Shown piece after piece: positions 9,450 to 18,388 of a stretch of DNA of 64,000 bases. The notes beneath the pieces were generated by a model, which had not been told where the DNA came from, searched no databases, and saw only the letters and a list, made by a program, of their open reading frames with translations. The stretch comes from Microcoleus sp. bin48.metabat.b7b8b9.023. GTDB taxonomy: Bacteria > Cyanobacteriota > Cyanobacteriia > Cyanobacteriales > Microcoleaceae. The first letter of the stretch is position 1. The number at the start of each line of letters is the position of its first letter. The stretch spans positions 124,001 through 188,000 of the forward strand of contig NZ_JAAFKG010000003.1 in the NCBI RefSeq assembly GCF_013299185.1, in the 5' to 3' direction. The translations under genes and the position numbers were made by a program.

Positions 9450-9495
9450 TCTGTTGACGGTTGACTGTTGACTGTTGACCATTTGTGACAAGTTA
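9450..9495 (+). repeat. Heptamer repeat TTGACTG/TTGACGG
   Basis: Four seven-base units follow the kinase stop codon directly (CTGTTGACGGTTGACTGTTG and on). This is the same TGACAGT-type repeat found after many genes here. Confidence 0.7.
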
Positions 9496-9503
9496 ATAAA
9501 AAG

Positions 9504-10939
9504 GGTTCTTCCTTACTTGGTATGCTAAACTAACAATTAAAATGCCAAGTAAGCAAACATCTATTTTTGTAATTTTCAAAATTTCTAAAGCCATATGCCG
9601 AACGTTTTATTAATTTAAGCTTGTTATTTATACCCTCAACAACACCACTTGTTGTCCTATTATCAAAGTAAGCAATTATCTCATCTAGCCAATTGGTAAT
9701 AGTATTTACAGTGGAACCAAAATATTTTTTTGCTCTTTGCTGCCAGATCCCAATTCTCAACAATGCCCTCAACCAATTAGTCTTTGTATTTTCAAATATT
9801 TGTCGGAATTTTTCTTTTAATTTATGCATTATTGCGAGCTGAGGACACACTTTTTTAACTGATATTAATTTGTTCCTTTGCTTGTCTTTCAAACTCTCTT
9901 CATTCTTTAGTAACGCATATTTGCTGTCATTTATTCCTTCTAATATTTCTTTGTATTCTGCTATTTTTTGAGGTGATTTAGTTTTTTTACTTAAATCTAT
10001 TACTTCCCTTCTTTCACGCTTTCTTTCTTTATCTAATTCATTATTAACTTGTGCCATTACATGAAATCTGTCCGCTACTACTTGAGCATTTGGCATGAGT
10101 TTTTGTACTAAGGTTTTGTAACCTTTCCATAAATCTATACTTACTTCTTCTATTTGTTCTAAAACCTCTAAGCCCCATGAATTAAGGACTGGTTCGATAT
10201 CTTCTTGTGTTCTTCCTTTGATAATCGTGATTAATTCAGATATTGATAAATCTGTCAATACCGCACAGTAATTTCCTTGACCTTTAGTTAACGCTATTTC
10301 ATCAATTCCTAGTTTTTTTAAGTCTGATGGTTTTGACGATAATTCTCGTGAGGCATCTAACAACATTCTTTCTATTTCTTCTGTTGTTACTACTCCTTGT
10401 TTTGCTACACTATTGATGTCACTTGATAAGACAGACTTGATAATTGTATCTGCTAGTCGTTTTGTATAAGTTCTTCGGTTATTTACAAAATCCAATTTTT
10501 CGCTAAATGGTTTGCCACATTTTTTACATTTAAACTGTCGTCTGTTTATTTCTAAGAATACTTGCTTTTCGGCCCATGATAAATCTTTTACTACGTATCG
10601 ATGGTTTTGATGCAATCTATTACTTTTTGTCCCGCAATGATGACAATAACTTTCTTTATGGATTGACTCCACCTGTAATATTATTCCAATTCCTGGTACT
10701 TGATTCATTTTAGTTACTTTAATTCCTTGTATATTCAGTAGCTCCGTCAAAACTTTAGTACTCTTTTTTGTCGTCATGACTATAATTCGCTCCCAAAAAC
10801 TATTGTGACTATTTATATTTAACAATCAAATTAGCTTGAATGTCAAGCCTGACAAGGACTTGATTTACATTTTGACATATTTGTTGAATTAATTTAACGG
10901 CTTTAACTATTGATTTAGCATAGTAAGTAATGAAGAACC
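9504..10939 (-). mobile_element. Complete ISL3-family insertion sequence
   Basis: Ends GGTTCTTCcTTACTTggTAT (9504) and, complemented, GGTTCTTCaTTACTTacTAT (to 10939) match at about 24 of 27 positions. The 8-bp direct repeat ATAAAAAG lies immediately outside both (9496-9503 and 10940-10947), the target-duplication length expected for ISL3. The 1436-bp element carries one intact transposase gene, so insertion is recent and the copy may still be active. Confidence 0.93.
9530..10777 (-). CDS. ISL3-family transposase
   Basis: Intact transposase of 415 residues from ATG 10777 (MTTKKSTKVLTELLNIQGIK), chosen because GGGAG stands about 8 nt upstream; an in-frame ATG at 10825 would add 16 residues. 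Features in order: N-terminal zinc-finger block with two CxxC pairs (CHHCGTKSNR and CKKCGKPF), and a DDE catalytic core with Asp in KLGIDEIALTKG and in SIDLWKGYKTL, followed by VVADRFHVMAQ. The C-terminus has YFDNRTTSGVVEGINNKLKL containing the conserved Glu, then the SAYGFRNFENYKNR block. It catalyses cut-and-paste movement of its own element. Confidence 0.93.
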   Translation of the reverse strand: MTTKKSTKVLTELLNIQGIKVTKMNQVPGIGIILQVESIHKESYCHHCGTKSNRLHQNHRYVVKDLSWAEKQVFLEINRRQFKCKKCGKPFSEKLDFVNNRRTYTKRLADTIIKSVLSSDINSVAKQGVVTTEEIERMLLDASRELSSKPSDLKKLGIDEIALTKGQGNYCAVLTDLSISELITIIKGRTQEDIEPVLNSWGLEVLEQIEEVSIDLWKGYKTLVQKLMPNAQVVADRFHVMAQVNNELDKERKRERREVIDLSKKTKSPQKIAEYKEILEGINDSKYALLKNEESLKDKQRNKLISVKKVCPQLAIMHKLKEKFRQIFENTKTNWLRALLRIGIWQQRAKKYFGSTVNTITNWLDEIIAYFDNRTTSGVVEGINNKLKLIKRSAYGFRNFENYKNRCLLTWHFNC

Positions 10940-11036
10940 ATAAAAAGTGCAAATTGTCAATGGGGTAGACTTGTAAGAGGTAAAATAGGATGAAACCTTG
11001 ACCGGGTAAGCAGTTGAGCCATAATTGAACCAGTTT

Positions 11037-12740
11037 ATGAGTAGCAAAAAACGCATCAACCGAGATCGTGCAAAGAAAAAAAATCGTCCTCAAGTAGAAA
11101 ACGAAGCGATCGCGAATTACCTGGAAGATTTATTAATTCCAGCAATGGCAGCCCAAAAAACTTTTTATCGCCAACTAAATTTAAGAGATAGAATTTTAAC
11201 ACTACCCATTAATGATAGCCTCCGTATTAAGTTTATTATGGCGAGACGTAGCAGGAGTAACAGAATTAACCAGATTATTAAAGAGAGAAGGCTTTTTATG
11301 GTGTCAGCCACCAGAAATTAGCCAACAAGCATTATCACTCAGATTTTTAACTTTTCCAGCTATTTTGTTTGAAAAAGTATTTAAAGAATTACTACCTCAT
11401 TTTCGACAAAAATGGTTAATGAGAAAGTCGAGACCATTACCAGATAGCGTACAATTTGCTTTAAAAAACTTTGAAAATATCTGGATAGCAGACGGCTCAA
11501 CATTAGAAGCATTATTTCGTAAACTAGAAAGTTTATCAGATGTTCCAATTGGTCAATTATCCGGAAAAATGTGAGTAATAATAGACCTAGTAACTCATCT
11601 TCCCGAAGAAATTTGGTTTTGGACAAATCCGAAACAAGCAGATACCCATTGGGAAGAAGATTTACTAAAAACAGTTAAGCCAAAAACTTTGCTGTTACTG
11701 GATCGAGGCTTCTATCACTTCGCTTTTTGGTCAAAATTAATTGAGCAAGAAATTGGATTTATCACTCAAATTAAGAAAGGTGCATCTTATCAAGTCAAGC
11801 GGTATTAACCAATACTTATGATGTCAAAGACCAGATAATCCAGATAGGTGCAGGGACAAAAAAAACACCAGCTTTGACTATAAGATTAGTACAAATTCGC
11901 TCAAAAAATGGCTGGCGTTCTTATCTGACGAGTGTCCGAGAACCCGAAATATTGCCTCCCTATGTAGTGGCAGATTTATATCAAAGACGCTGGCGAATTG
12001 AAGACGCCTTTTGTATAGTAAAGAGACTCCTAAATTTAAGTTATTTATGGAGCAATACAGTTGACTTAAGAAAAATCTGACTTGCTCAAAATGGCTATAT
12101 TGCCAGAAAATCGTCAGATGAAATTCATCAAAAGCATTAAGTAAACCGTATTGAAATACAATCCACTCCATCAAGAGAAGAGTTTTGAACCGTATTGGGG
12201 CGCTTTTGGCGCAGAGGGAAGAGTATTGCGAGGGTTTTGGATGTCGTAAAAAACCTTTTATCCCTCCCCCTCTCTGTGTTCTCTGTGTTCTCTGCGGTAA
12301 AATCTTCTTAATATTTACTTCACCTCTTTATAATCCAAAAATCGTCAGATGAAATTCATCAAAAGCGTTAAGTAAACCCTATTGATTTATGGACAGGTTC
12401 TGTCAACAGAATCCAGCTCCAAATCTGGGCTACCTGGCTATTTTATGCGGTTTTGGTAGACTTAGGGGATGCTGTTGCAGATGAATTAGGAGTACCAATT
12501 GAACGTGTTTCATTAGAAATGATTTATCGTGGAATGTATCATTTTTCTGTTGCCTATCAAAAAGGATTAGCTTTTGACCTAGTTAAGTATTTTGCTGACC
12601 AGAAAAATCAAGATTTAGGGATTCGATCGCGACTGCGAAAACCTCATGTCAGGCTAATTATTTCTCCTTTCCCTGGAACTCAAAGAAGTCCCGAACAATT
12701 TTTTTTCAATAATAAGGGAACAAATGGAGTCATCTTTTAA
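11037..12740 (+). pseudogene. IS4-type transposase relic, interrupted by a MITE
   Basis: Scattered pieces make up one transposase. MSSKKRINRDRAKKKNR leads to LRDRILTLP, a one-base shift near 11208 leads to MIASVLSLLWRDVAGVTELT and IWIADGSTLEALFRKLE (first Asp), and an in-frame TGA at 11572 is followed by IIDLVTHLPEEIWFWTNPK and LLLLDRGFYHFAFW (second Asp). Another shift near 11801 leads to YLTSVREPEILPPYVVADLY and QRRWRIEDAFCIVKRLL (catalytic Glu). A 333-bp MITE (12052-12384) splits the LSYLW / LWTGSVNRIQLQIWATWLFY junction, and the tail ends PEQFFFNNKGTNGVIF. The DDE residues remain, but two shifts, one nonsense codon and an insertion make it inactive. Confidence 0.85.
12052..12384. mobile_element. 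333-bp MITE with 9-bp target duplication
   Basis: The direct repeat ATTTATGGA occurs at 12043-12051 and 12385-12393, exactly where the transposase frame breaks. The enclosed DNA has imperfect inverted ends, CAATACAGTTGACTTAA at the left and the complement of CAATAGGGTTTACTTAA at the right. Inside is a duplicated ~45-bp segment (AATCGTCAGATGAAATTCAT at 12108 and again at 12340) and another CAATACGGTTCAAAACTC end facing outwards near 12173-12197. It has no coding capacity. Confidence 0.85.
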
Positions 12741-13414
12741 TTGGTATCTCGGTAAAAAAATGAGTAAGATTACTCATTGACAACACTGCTTTTAGCTTAA
12801 CTTGTGAGTAATGGGCAAGGTTCGATCGACTGGTTTAAAAAGCAAATTCCCTAAAATCAAAATCTTTTGGGGGCTCACAAGCTCCAAGCTTTCATTACTT
12901 GGGCTAACAAACATCTCTAATCAGGCATTACCGATCGCGATCGCCATTTTCCCCTTCCCTACAGTTGCTTTTTTTGGGGAAACTGCTATTATTTACGATA
13001 ACGCAGCATTCAAATATTTTAATTTTATTAAAGTGAAAAAAATCGCCCTTTTTTTCGAGTTAACCGCTTGACTCTGAAGTTTTTTGGAGGTACAATTTAA
13101 TAATGGGAATAGTTGCAAAATTAAAATTAAACTTACCACTTCCATTATCTAAAATATACCACCTAAAGTCCAGACAAGTCAATAGGTAATAATTCCTTTT
13201 TTTTGCCAATTTTTTGACACTGTTTCTAAACTTTTTGTGGTTGATATCGACGAAAAGCATTGCTATCCAAAAATGGGTTTGTTTCCACAGGCCGTGCAAT
13301 CACAGGTGTGGAACGGTTACATTATCAATTTTTCTTGAGGGATTTTCGGTGGTGGCGCACCCTACACCTACTAACTCAACTTCGACTAGATAGAGAGTGG
13401 ATTTTGGTGTTTAG
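12741..13414. other. Intergenic region, nothing recognisable
   Basis: Short open frames exist on both strands (12811-13071 plus, 13060-13299 minus) but show no family motif, no ribosome site and biased composition. The stretch lies directly downstream of a DNA methylase gene, where a cognate restriction gene could once have been, but nothing identifiable is left. Confidence 0.4.
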
Positions 13415-14290
13415 TTAAAATGAACTTATTAATAATTCCTTGACTTTGCCGCGCTTGCAACTCTTAGAGTTAATTCCCCTAGACGCTGATATTTCAATTT
13501 GCTTAGGGACATGAGCTATTTTAAAAGCTTCAGTATCGCTGTATATTTTTTCGATGAAATCGCAGTTAGAATTAGACAGCATAATTTTGACACCCCGTTG
13601 GGCAAGTTCTGCAAAAACATCTCTAAGCTTTATCTGTTCGGCTTGTTTGAAGTTCTCGCGGCTGTAAGCTGTGAAATCGCTAGTAGAACTGATAGGATAA
13701 TAAGGTGGGTCAAAATAAACAAAGTCTTTGCTGCTTGTAGCAAAATCTAAAATTCGATCGAATTTTCTCACTTCAATTTGAGCGGGTGCGAGTAGAGATG
13801 AGACCGATCGCAATAAATCGGGTTGACAAATGTTAGGATTTTTGTATCTGCCTATGGGAACATTAAATTCACCTTTGGAGTTTTCTCTGTACAGGCCGTT
13901 GTAACAAGTTTTATTGAGGTAGATTAGCCGTGCTGCTTTTTCTGTATCTGTGTTGTAGGATCGCGATCGCACCGAGTAATAATAGGCTTGATTGTCCTTA
14001 CTGTGCTCTGAAGCGTGATCTAACAAAAGCTCAATCAGATCCTCAACTTTATCCCTGACACAGCGATAAGCATTAATCAACTCAGGATTAATATCTGTTA
14101 ACACAACTTGCACAGAAGGGTGCTGTTGTGCTAAGTAAAAAAATACGGCTCCGCCGCCCAAAAAAGGCTCGTAGTAAGTGGTGAACTTTTTAGGAAAATA
14201 AGGTTGATATTGTCCAATCAACCTTGTTTTGCCTCCAGCCCATTTCAGAAATGGACGCGGCAAGACGAAAGAAGGTGCGGCAGCAGACAT
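13415..14290 (-). CDS. D12-class adenine-specific DNA methyltransferase (Dam type)
   Basis: A 291-residue N6-adenine methyltransferase of the D12/MboI-DpnM class. The AdoMet motif is FLKWAGGKTRLIGQYQ (about 14-29) and YYEPFLGGGAVFF (about 39-51). The catalytic motif is DPPYYP followed by ISSTSDFTAYSRENF (about 196), and the tail carries MLSNSNCDFIEKIY. The segment PYYPISSTSDFTAY is typical of members that recognise GATC, the core of the abundant HIP1 sequence GCGATCGC; this specificity is inference. No restriction endonuclease gene is next to it, so it probably acts as a solitary methylase. Confidence 0.88.
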   Translation of the reverse strand: MSAAAPSFVLPRPFLKWAGGKTRLIGQYQPYFPKKFTTYYEPFLGGGAVFFYLAQQHPSVQVVLTDINPELINAYRCVRDKVEDLIELLLDHASEHSKDNQAYYYSVRSRSYNTDTEKAARLIYLNKTCYNGLYRENSKGEFNVPIGRYKNPNICQPDLLRSVSSLLAPAQIEVRKFDRILDFATSSKDFVYFDPPYYPISSTSDFTAYSRENFKQAEQIKLRDVFAELAQRGVKIMLSNSNCDFIEKIYSDTEAFKIAHVPKQIEISASRGINSKSCKRGKVKELLISSF

Positions 14291-14722
14291 TTAGGTAGAA
14301 ATAACAGCCCTATAATATTTATCACAACTACAACTCACAACTACAACTGAATAGAAATACTTCTCTCATTCGTTACCAGAAAGAATTGGTTGAAAGCCGG
14401 AACGCTTTGAGGGAGAAATTAAAATCAGACTATTCATTACTCCAATCCTCGGACTTATAGGTAGAGGTCGCTCTCAAACTGTCCCCGGTCAACTGTCCCA
14501 GGTCAACTGTTGAACGGAGGTCGCGTTCCGGCATTGAACAGACTCAGACCCGATCGCTCTCACAAAACTTTTCGTTAGAATTATATATGTTAGCATCGCC
14601 CTTGAAAAATGCCCGATCGCCCGATCGGCAGATTTAGCTCCGGCTGTGCCAAAATTGTCTAACTCGCTCACAAGTGTTACCAGTCAAAGATCGAGCTGTA
14701 ACACTTTACCCCACCGGTGCTC
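14291..14722. other. Intergenic region between methylase and Ycf33 genes
   Basis: The 432 bp hold several GATC/CGATCG-rich stretches and the doublet GGTCAACTGTCC/GGTCAACTGTTG near 14486-14514. No gene is supported. It must contain divergent promoters for both flanking genes, but none is clear enough to mark. Confidence 0.4.
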
Positions 14723-14926
14723 ATGCAAGATTTCATTAATAACATCTCTCGCTACCCTCGTTTTTTGATTACTGTGTGTCTGGGAATCTTTTTTTTCCTG
14801 TTCGAGCGACTCAAACCTCTGCTCGATCGACCGGCAACTGCGATCGCCCTGATTACTTCGATTGTAGCGACTTTTGTGTTTCTAACTTTTACACTGCGCG
14901 CCATGTTAGGTCTGAGTCCGGTTTAA
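14723..14926 (+). CDS. ycf33: Ycf33/DUF751 small membrane protein
   Basis: A 67-residue protein, MQDFINNISRYPRFLITVCL followed by GIFFFLFERLKPLLDRP, then a second hydrophobic stretch and FTLRAMLGLSPV. This matches Ycf33 (DUF751), conserved in cyanobacteria and encoded in some plastid genomes. It has two predicted membrane segments (about 14-30 and 40-60). Its role is unknown, though membership in photosynthetic lineages points to a thylakoid-related function. The ATG at 14723 is preferred over an in-frame GTG at 14717 by similarity to the family start. Confidence 0.88.
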   Translation: MQDFINNISRYPRFLITVCLGIFFFLFERLKPLLDRPATAIALITSIVATFVFLTFTLRAMLGLSPV

Positions 14927-15329
14927 AGGCAAAATTTCTGCCAGAAAAAGCCGGCGAACTCTGACAAACCATAGCCCACAAACGAGTAACGTAGAGGGTT
15001 TGGGGGTTGCGACTTCTGAGTTTGAGTTGAAACACTAACCCCCGAAATAAGTGCAACTCTTCCGTGCGATCGCACAATTGGCAATAGTCGCTGCGATAGA
15101 TTGGAAGAGGAAGTAAAGTTACCCTAGTTATGTGAGCGCTCCTCAACCTTGGCGCAAGCAAACATTACCGAAGTGCAGCACAACAGTTCCGGCTATCAAC
15201 ACAACTGGGGAAATACTGCACCTCTGTTTCCCCCACTCCCACTTAATCCTTAGGAAGCGGCACACCCCGCCCCGCTTTCCTCTCCCGTTAACCTGACGGT
15301 ATCACGAGAGTTTCCAGCGGACAAGACAG
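14927..15329. other. Intergenic region upstream of the PadR gene
   Basis: No gene, repeat family or clear promoter is recognised in these 403 bp. An open minus-strand frame here has no family features. Confidence 0.4.
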
Positions 15330-15722
15330 ATGAAATTTGAACATATCTATCAATTTTTTCAAGACCCACCTCCTGTTTATCTAAACAAGGAACTGGCAGT
15401 GTGCTACATTCTCTCGGTGTTATTGCGCGGAGATTCCTACGGTACAGAACTCATCGGACAACTAGAAAGGGAATTTCCCATCTACCGACTTTCTGATACC
15501 GTCCTCTACAGCGCTTTGAAATTTCTCGAAGATGAAGCCGTCATTACCGGTTACTGGAAAAAAGTAGAAGGACGCGGCCGCCCCCGCCGGATGTATCAAA
15601 TCCTCCCTGAGTGGCGGCATCAAGCTCAAGACCTGGCTCGTCTGTGGCACGAGTACATCGGTCAGGGAAACGGCGCGTCTGGCCGTCGTCCCCGTGCCTT
15701 AGAAACTGGTCACACGGGTTAG
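15330..15722 (+). CDS. PadR-family transcriptional regulator
   Basis: A 130-residue winged-helix DNA-binding protein. Residues about 20-95 form the PadR domain: ELAVCYILSVLLRGDSYGTE then LIGQLEREFPIYRLSDTVLY and SALKFLEDEAVITGYWKKVE with the beta-wing GRGRPRRMYQILPEW. The protein is short and lacks the long C-terminal helical dimer domain of larger PadR proteins. In Synechococcus the PadR-like Pex protein represses kaiA; this gene could be similar but the sequence alone does not decide it. It is flanked by intergenic repeats, so no target can be deduced from context. Confidence 0.85.
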   Translation: MKFEHIYQFFQDPPPVYLNKELAVCYILSVLLRGDSYGTELIGQLEREFPIYRLSDTVLYSALKFLEDEAVITGYWKKVEGRGRPRRMYQILPEWRHQAQDLARLWHEYIGQGNGASGRRPRALETGHTG

Positions 15723-15847
15723 CAGGCGTTGAAATCGGATGCCTAAACCCTTGAGATGCGGTGCTACTAGCAAAGCGAATTGTCCGATTGCCTTCGCTTT
15801 GCCAGCATCGCCGCCGCACAGCGATTAGAGTAGCGATTCACTACGTC

Positions 15848-15975
15848 AGGACTTACGCATTGTCACTTGAGAATTAAGGATGATGGGGAGATATGGAAAT
15901 TGGGTGATGGGGAGAAAAACGCATTGCTAGAAAGCTTGCCGAGAATTTGGGTTGAAAAGTGTCTGCGTAAGTCCT
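15848..15975. mobile_element. Short MITE with AGGACTTACGCA ends
   Basis: The 12-bp perfect inverted repeat AGGACTTACGCA (15848-15859) and TGCGTAAGTCCT (15964-15975) encloses 128 bp with no reading frame. It sits just outside the right end of the tnpB element. Confidence 0.65.
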
Positions 15976-15990
15976 CGATCGTTTTCTTCT

Positions 15991-17335
15991 TTGACACTCC
16001 CGGGCTTGAACGCACGGGGATTCTTGGTTCAATCAGTCAACTTGCTTTCTTGATGTCACCACCAATGGGTAGAGGTCGGTTTCCAAGCGTTAATTCCGGT
16101 GTGTCCCACCGTATTTGAACTAATTCCTGCTTGTCTCAATCCTTTGGTCAGAATATTTAAAGCTGCATTGTGGTCGCGGTCTAACACGGCACCACACAGG
16201 CAAATATGAGTTCTGACTGAGAGCGATTTCTGAACGCGATTGCCGCAACTTGAACAATCTTGGGAAGTATACCCAGGGGCAACAGCAACCACTGTTTTAC
16301 CGTACACTTTCCCAAAATATTGCAACCATTGGAGAAATTGCGACCATCCTGCATCACTAATAGACTTAGCAAGCTTATGGTTTTTCACCATATTTCTGAC
16401 TTGAAGGTTTTCGTAGGCTACGAAATCGTTTGATTTCACTACGCACAACGCTGTTTTAATAGCGAAGTCTTTGCGCTGCCTACTGACTTTTAAGTGCTTT
16501 CTACCTAACTTATTTATCGCTTTCTTACGATTACTCGAAGCTTTCTTTTTCCGAGACACTCGTTTCTGCAACCGCTTCAAAGCTTTTTCACTCTTACGGA
16601 GATGCCGAGGATTTGGAACTGTTTCTCCGGTACTATTGGTGTAGAAATGGTTCAACCCCACATCTATACCAATCGCTTTCCCCGTAGGAACTATTTCTTC
16701 TGTTCGCTCTACATTAATACAGAACTGAGCGTAGTAACCGTCAGCACGACGAATTACCCTGACTCGCTTGATTGCGTTGGGTGAATAGAAGTGCAAATCT
16801 CGACTACCGAGTAATCTGAAGGTTCCCGCAGCAAAACCGTCCGTGAAAGTCAGACATCTTTTATCGACCGAAAGCGCCCATCCTGATGTTTTGTATTCTA
16901 CGGAGTGAGTGTTTTTTTTGAACTGTGGGTACCCTTTTTTTCCTGGTTTCTTAGCTTTGCAATTAGAGAAAAAACGTTGAATAGCAAAAATGGCACGCTC
17001 AGCCGAAGCTTGACGCGCCATTGAGTTGAGTTTTCCGGCCCATTCAAATTCTTTCGCCATGATGGCGCATTGTTTGTATAAATCCGATAGTTTAACTCTG
17101 GAATTGTCGATCCAATATCTGAGAGCTTTGTTTCGGACAAACTGAGCTGTGCGGATCATTTCGTCTACGATCCGGTATTGCTGTGGCTTGCCTTTTAACT
17201 TGAACTCTAGTACAATCATGGAATGATTTTATCACGCTTACGGACAATAGTGGCTATAAGCATGATAGATTCAACAATCTTTATACTCGCAATTAAAGCC
17301 GTCCTAAAAGGACGAGGCTTTAGACCCAATTTTTT
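15991..17335 (-). mobile_element. IS200/IS605-type element carrying only tnpB
   Basis: The right end at 15991 carries the hairpin-forming segment around CCCCGTGCGTTCAAGCCCGG followed by GAGTGTCAA (minus strand), typical of these elements. The left end has a hairpin AAAGCC..TCCT/AGGA..GGCTTT at 17295-17321. No tnpA transposase is present, so it is an isolated tnpB unit. The exact outer boundaries are estimated by comparison with the related short element at 18770-18996. Confidence 0.7.
16056..17219 (-). CDS. tnpB: TnpB, RNA-guided nuclease-like protein (intact)
   Basis: A 387-residue TnpB of IS200/IS605 elements, ancestor type of Cas12. It begins MIVLEFKLKGKPQQYRIVDE, has the N-terminal helical/beta region, and a RuvC core with Asp in KAIGIDVGLNHFY, Glu in FVAYENLQVRNMVKNHKLAK and Asp in LDRDHNAALNIL. 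The zinc finger is CSSCGNR...CLCGAVLD. All three catalytic acids and four cysteines are present, so nuclease activity is plausible. The 3' end of the gene and the following right-end hairpin would encode the guide (omega) RNA; this is known for the family and inferred here. It is a different lineage from the two other tnpB copies in the window. Confidence 0.93.
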   Translation of the reverse strand: MIVLEFKLKGKPQQYRIVDEMIRTAQFVRNKALRYWIDNSRVKLSDLYKQCAIMAKEFEWAGKLNSMARQASAERAIFAIQRFFSNCKAKKPGKKGYPQFKKNTHSVEYKTSGWALSVDKRCLTFTDGFAAGTFRLLGSRDLHFYSPNAIKRVRVIRRADGYYAQFCINVERTEEIVPTGKAIGIDVGLNHFYTNSTGETVPNPRHLRKSEKALKRLQKRVSRKKKASSNRKKAINKLGRKHLKVSRQRKDFAIKTALCVVKSNDFVAYENLQVRNMVKNHKLAKSISDAGWSQFLQWLQYFGKVYGKTVVAVAPGYTSQDCSSCGNRVQKSLSVRTHICLCGAVLDRDHNAALNILTKGLRQAGISSNTVGHTGINAWKPTSTHWW

Positions 17336-17389
17336 GCTAAACTTCTGTAAAGTAATAGTAGATAATTTCAATTACACAAACTTCTACCG

Positions 17390-17926
17390 ATGGATACTAC
17401 TGTTCTTTCTTCCACCTTTGTGATGACGCTGCTGTTGGCTGTTGGCTTGTTTTTCTTCATCAAGGCCTCAGTCAAAGATCGCATCGAACAGGTCAAGCTT
17501 GCTTCCGAGAGCGCCCAAGAGTCACTGTTAACCCAGCTACAAGAGTATTTTGCTTCTAGGGCTTACCGAGTTGCAGCGGTTGATGCCCCCAACTATAAAG
17601 TCACTTTTGAGGGTTTTGTGCGGCCGAGTTGGTTTTTAGCTGTCTTTTTAACTCTGTTGAGTGCAGGCGGGGCTCTCTGCTTGGGACTGGTTTTGGGAAT
17701 GCTAGTACCGCAGCAAGGTCAACTTTTCCTAGGTTTGGTACTGCTGTCGCCCTTGACGGGAGTATTTTATTGGAAAAAAGCCGGACGTTCCGAGCAAGTC
17801 CTTCTCAAACTTGAATCAGTTGCTGACTCGGAAAGCCCAACTAAGAGCTTTGTTACTGTCAGAGCTCACCGCGACGAACTAGCAACTATGCAAAAAGCTT
17901 TGAATTTGAAACCGCTGCAAGATTAA
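17390..17926 (+). CDS. Cofactor assembly of complex C subunit B-type membrane protein
   Basis: A 178-residue protein with one N-terminal membrane segment (TFVMTLLLAVGLFFFIKASV, about 9-27) and two more (about 84-110 and 114-132). The signature FFFIKASVKDR and the middle VTFEGFVRPSWFLAVFL agree with DUF3529, annotated as cofactor assembly of complex C subunit B (CCB1-like). Its plant homologue helps attach haem c-prime to cytochrome b6. Assignment is from memory of the family, so the exact subunit is less sure than the family. It starts 170 bp downstream of the tnpB element's left end. Confidence 0.7.
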   Translation: MDTTVLSSTFVMTLLLAVGLFFFIKASVKDRIEQVKLASESAQESLLTQLQEYFASRAYRVAAVDAPNYKVTFEGFVRPSWFLAVFLTLLSAGGALCLGLVLGMLVPQQGQLFLGLVLLSPLTGVFYWKKAGRSEQVLLKLESVADSESPTKSFVTVRAHRDELATMQKALNLKPLQD

Positions 17927-18388
17927 AAGTTTGGTGCGGAACGTTTTTTGATATGCTAGATGCCGTGCTTCGACTTCGGGCCGACAAACGGATTGCTGCT
18001 GGCAGTTGTCTGGTTGGCCCGAAAGTTCGATCGACCGGCACGGTCAAACGATATTTAGATTGTGAGATTTTAGATTTGAGATTTATTCTACAGATGAATC
18101 TGGGAGCTTTAATTTTCGTCTAAAATTGGGAGTGGTTCGCGACTCGATTCCGGGCTGGTATCAGTTTGTTGGGCAGAGTCAAAAAAAACCATTATCCTGA
18201 GAGTGCCAATTGTGCCGATCGCCCGCTGTGACGATCTATCCTGTTGCGATGGCTCCTTATACCTTAACTTCCTAAGGATTTTTCGCGTAAATTTCAGTTG
18301 GCACTCTCCAGACAATGAGATCTCTCGCGCTTTTGTTAAAAGAGCCAGAAAAACATTGCTGTCAATGTTTTGACCTAAACATTTCGAT
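17927..18388. other. Intergenic region with an inverted repeat
   Basis: The inverted repeat GAGAGTGCCAATTG (from about 18198) and CAGTTGGCACTCTC (to about 18309) spans about 112 bp. No gene is supported; short frames on both strands lack family features. Confidence 0.45.

Noticed and set aside
12811-13299. Two short frames (86 and 79 residues) near the methylase
   Set aside because: No ribosome site, no family features, and overlap with AT-rich spacer. A degraded restriction gene was considered but no nuclease motif is present.
14489-14671. 60-residue minus frame upstream of ycf33
   Set aside because: No motif, and it lies in the expected promoter region of a well-supported gene.
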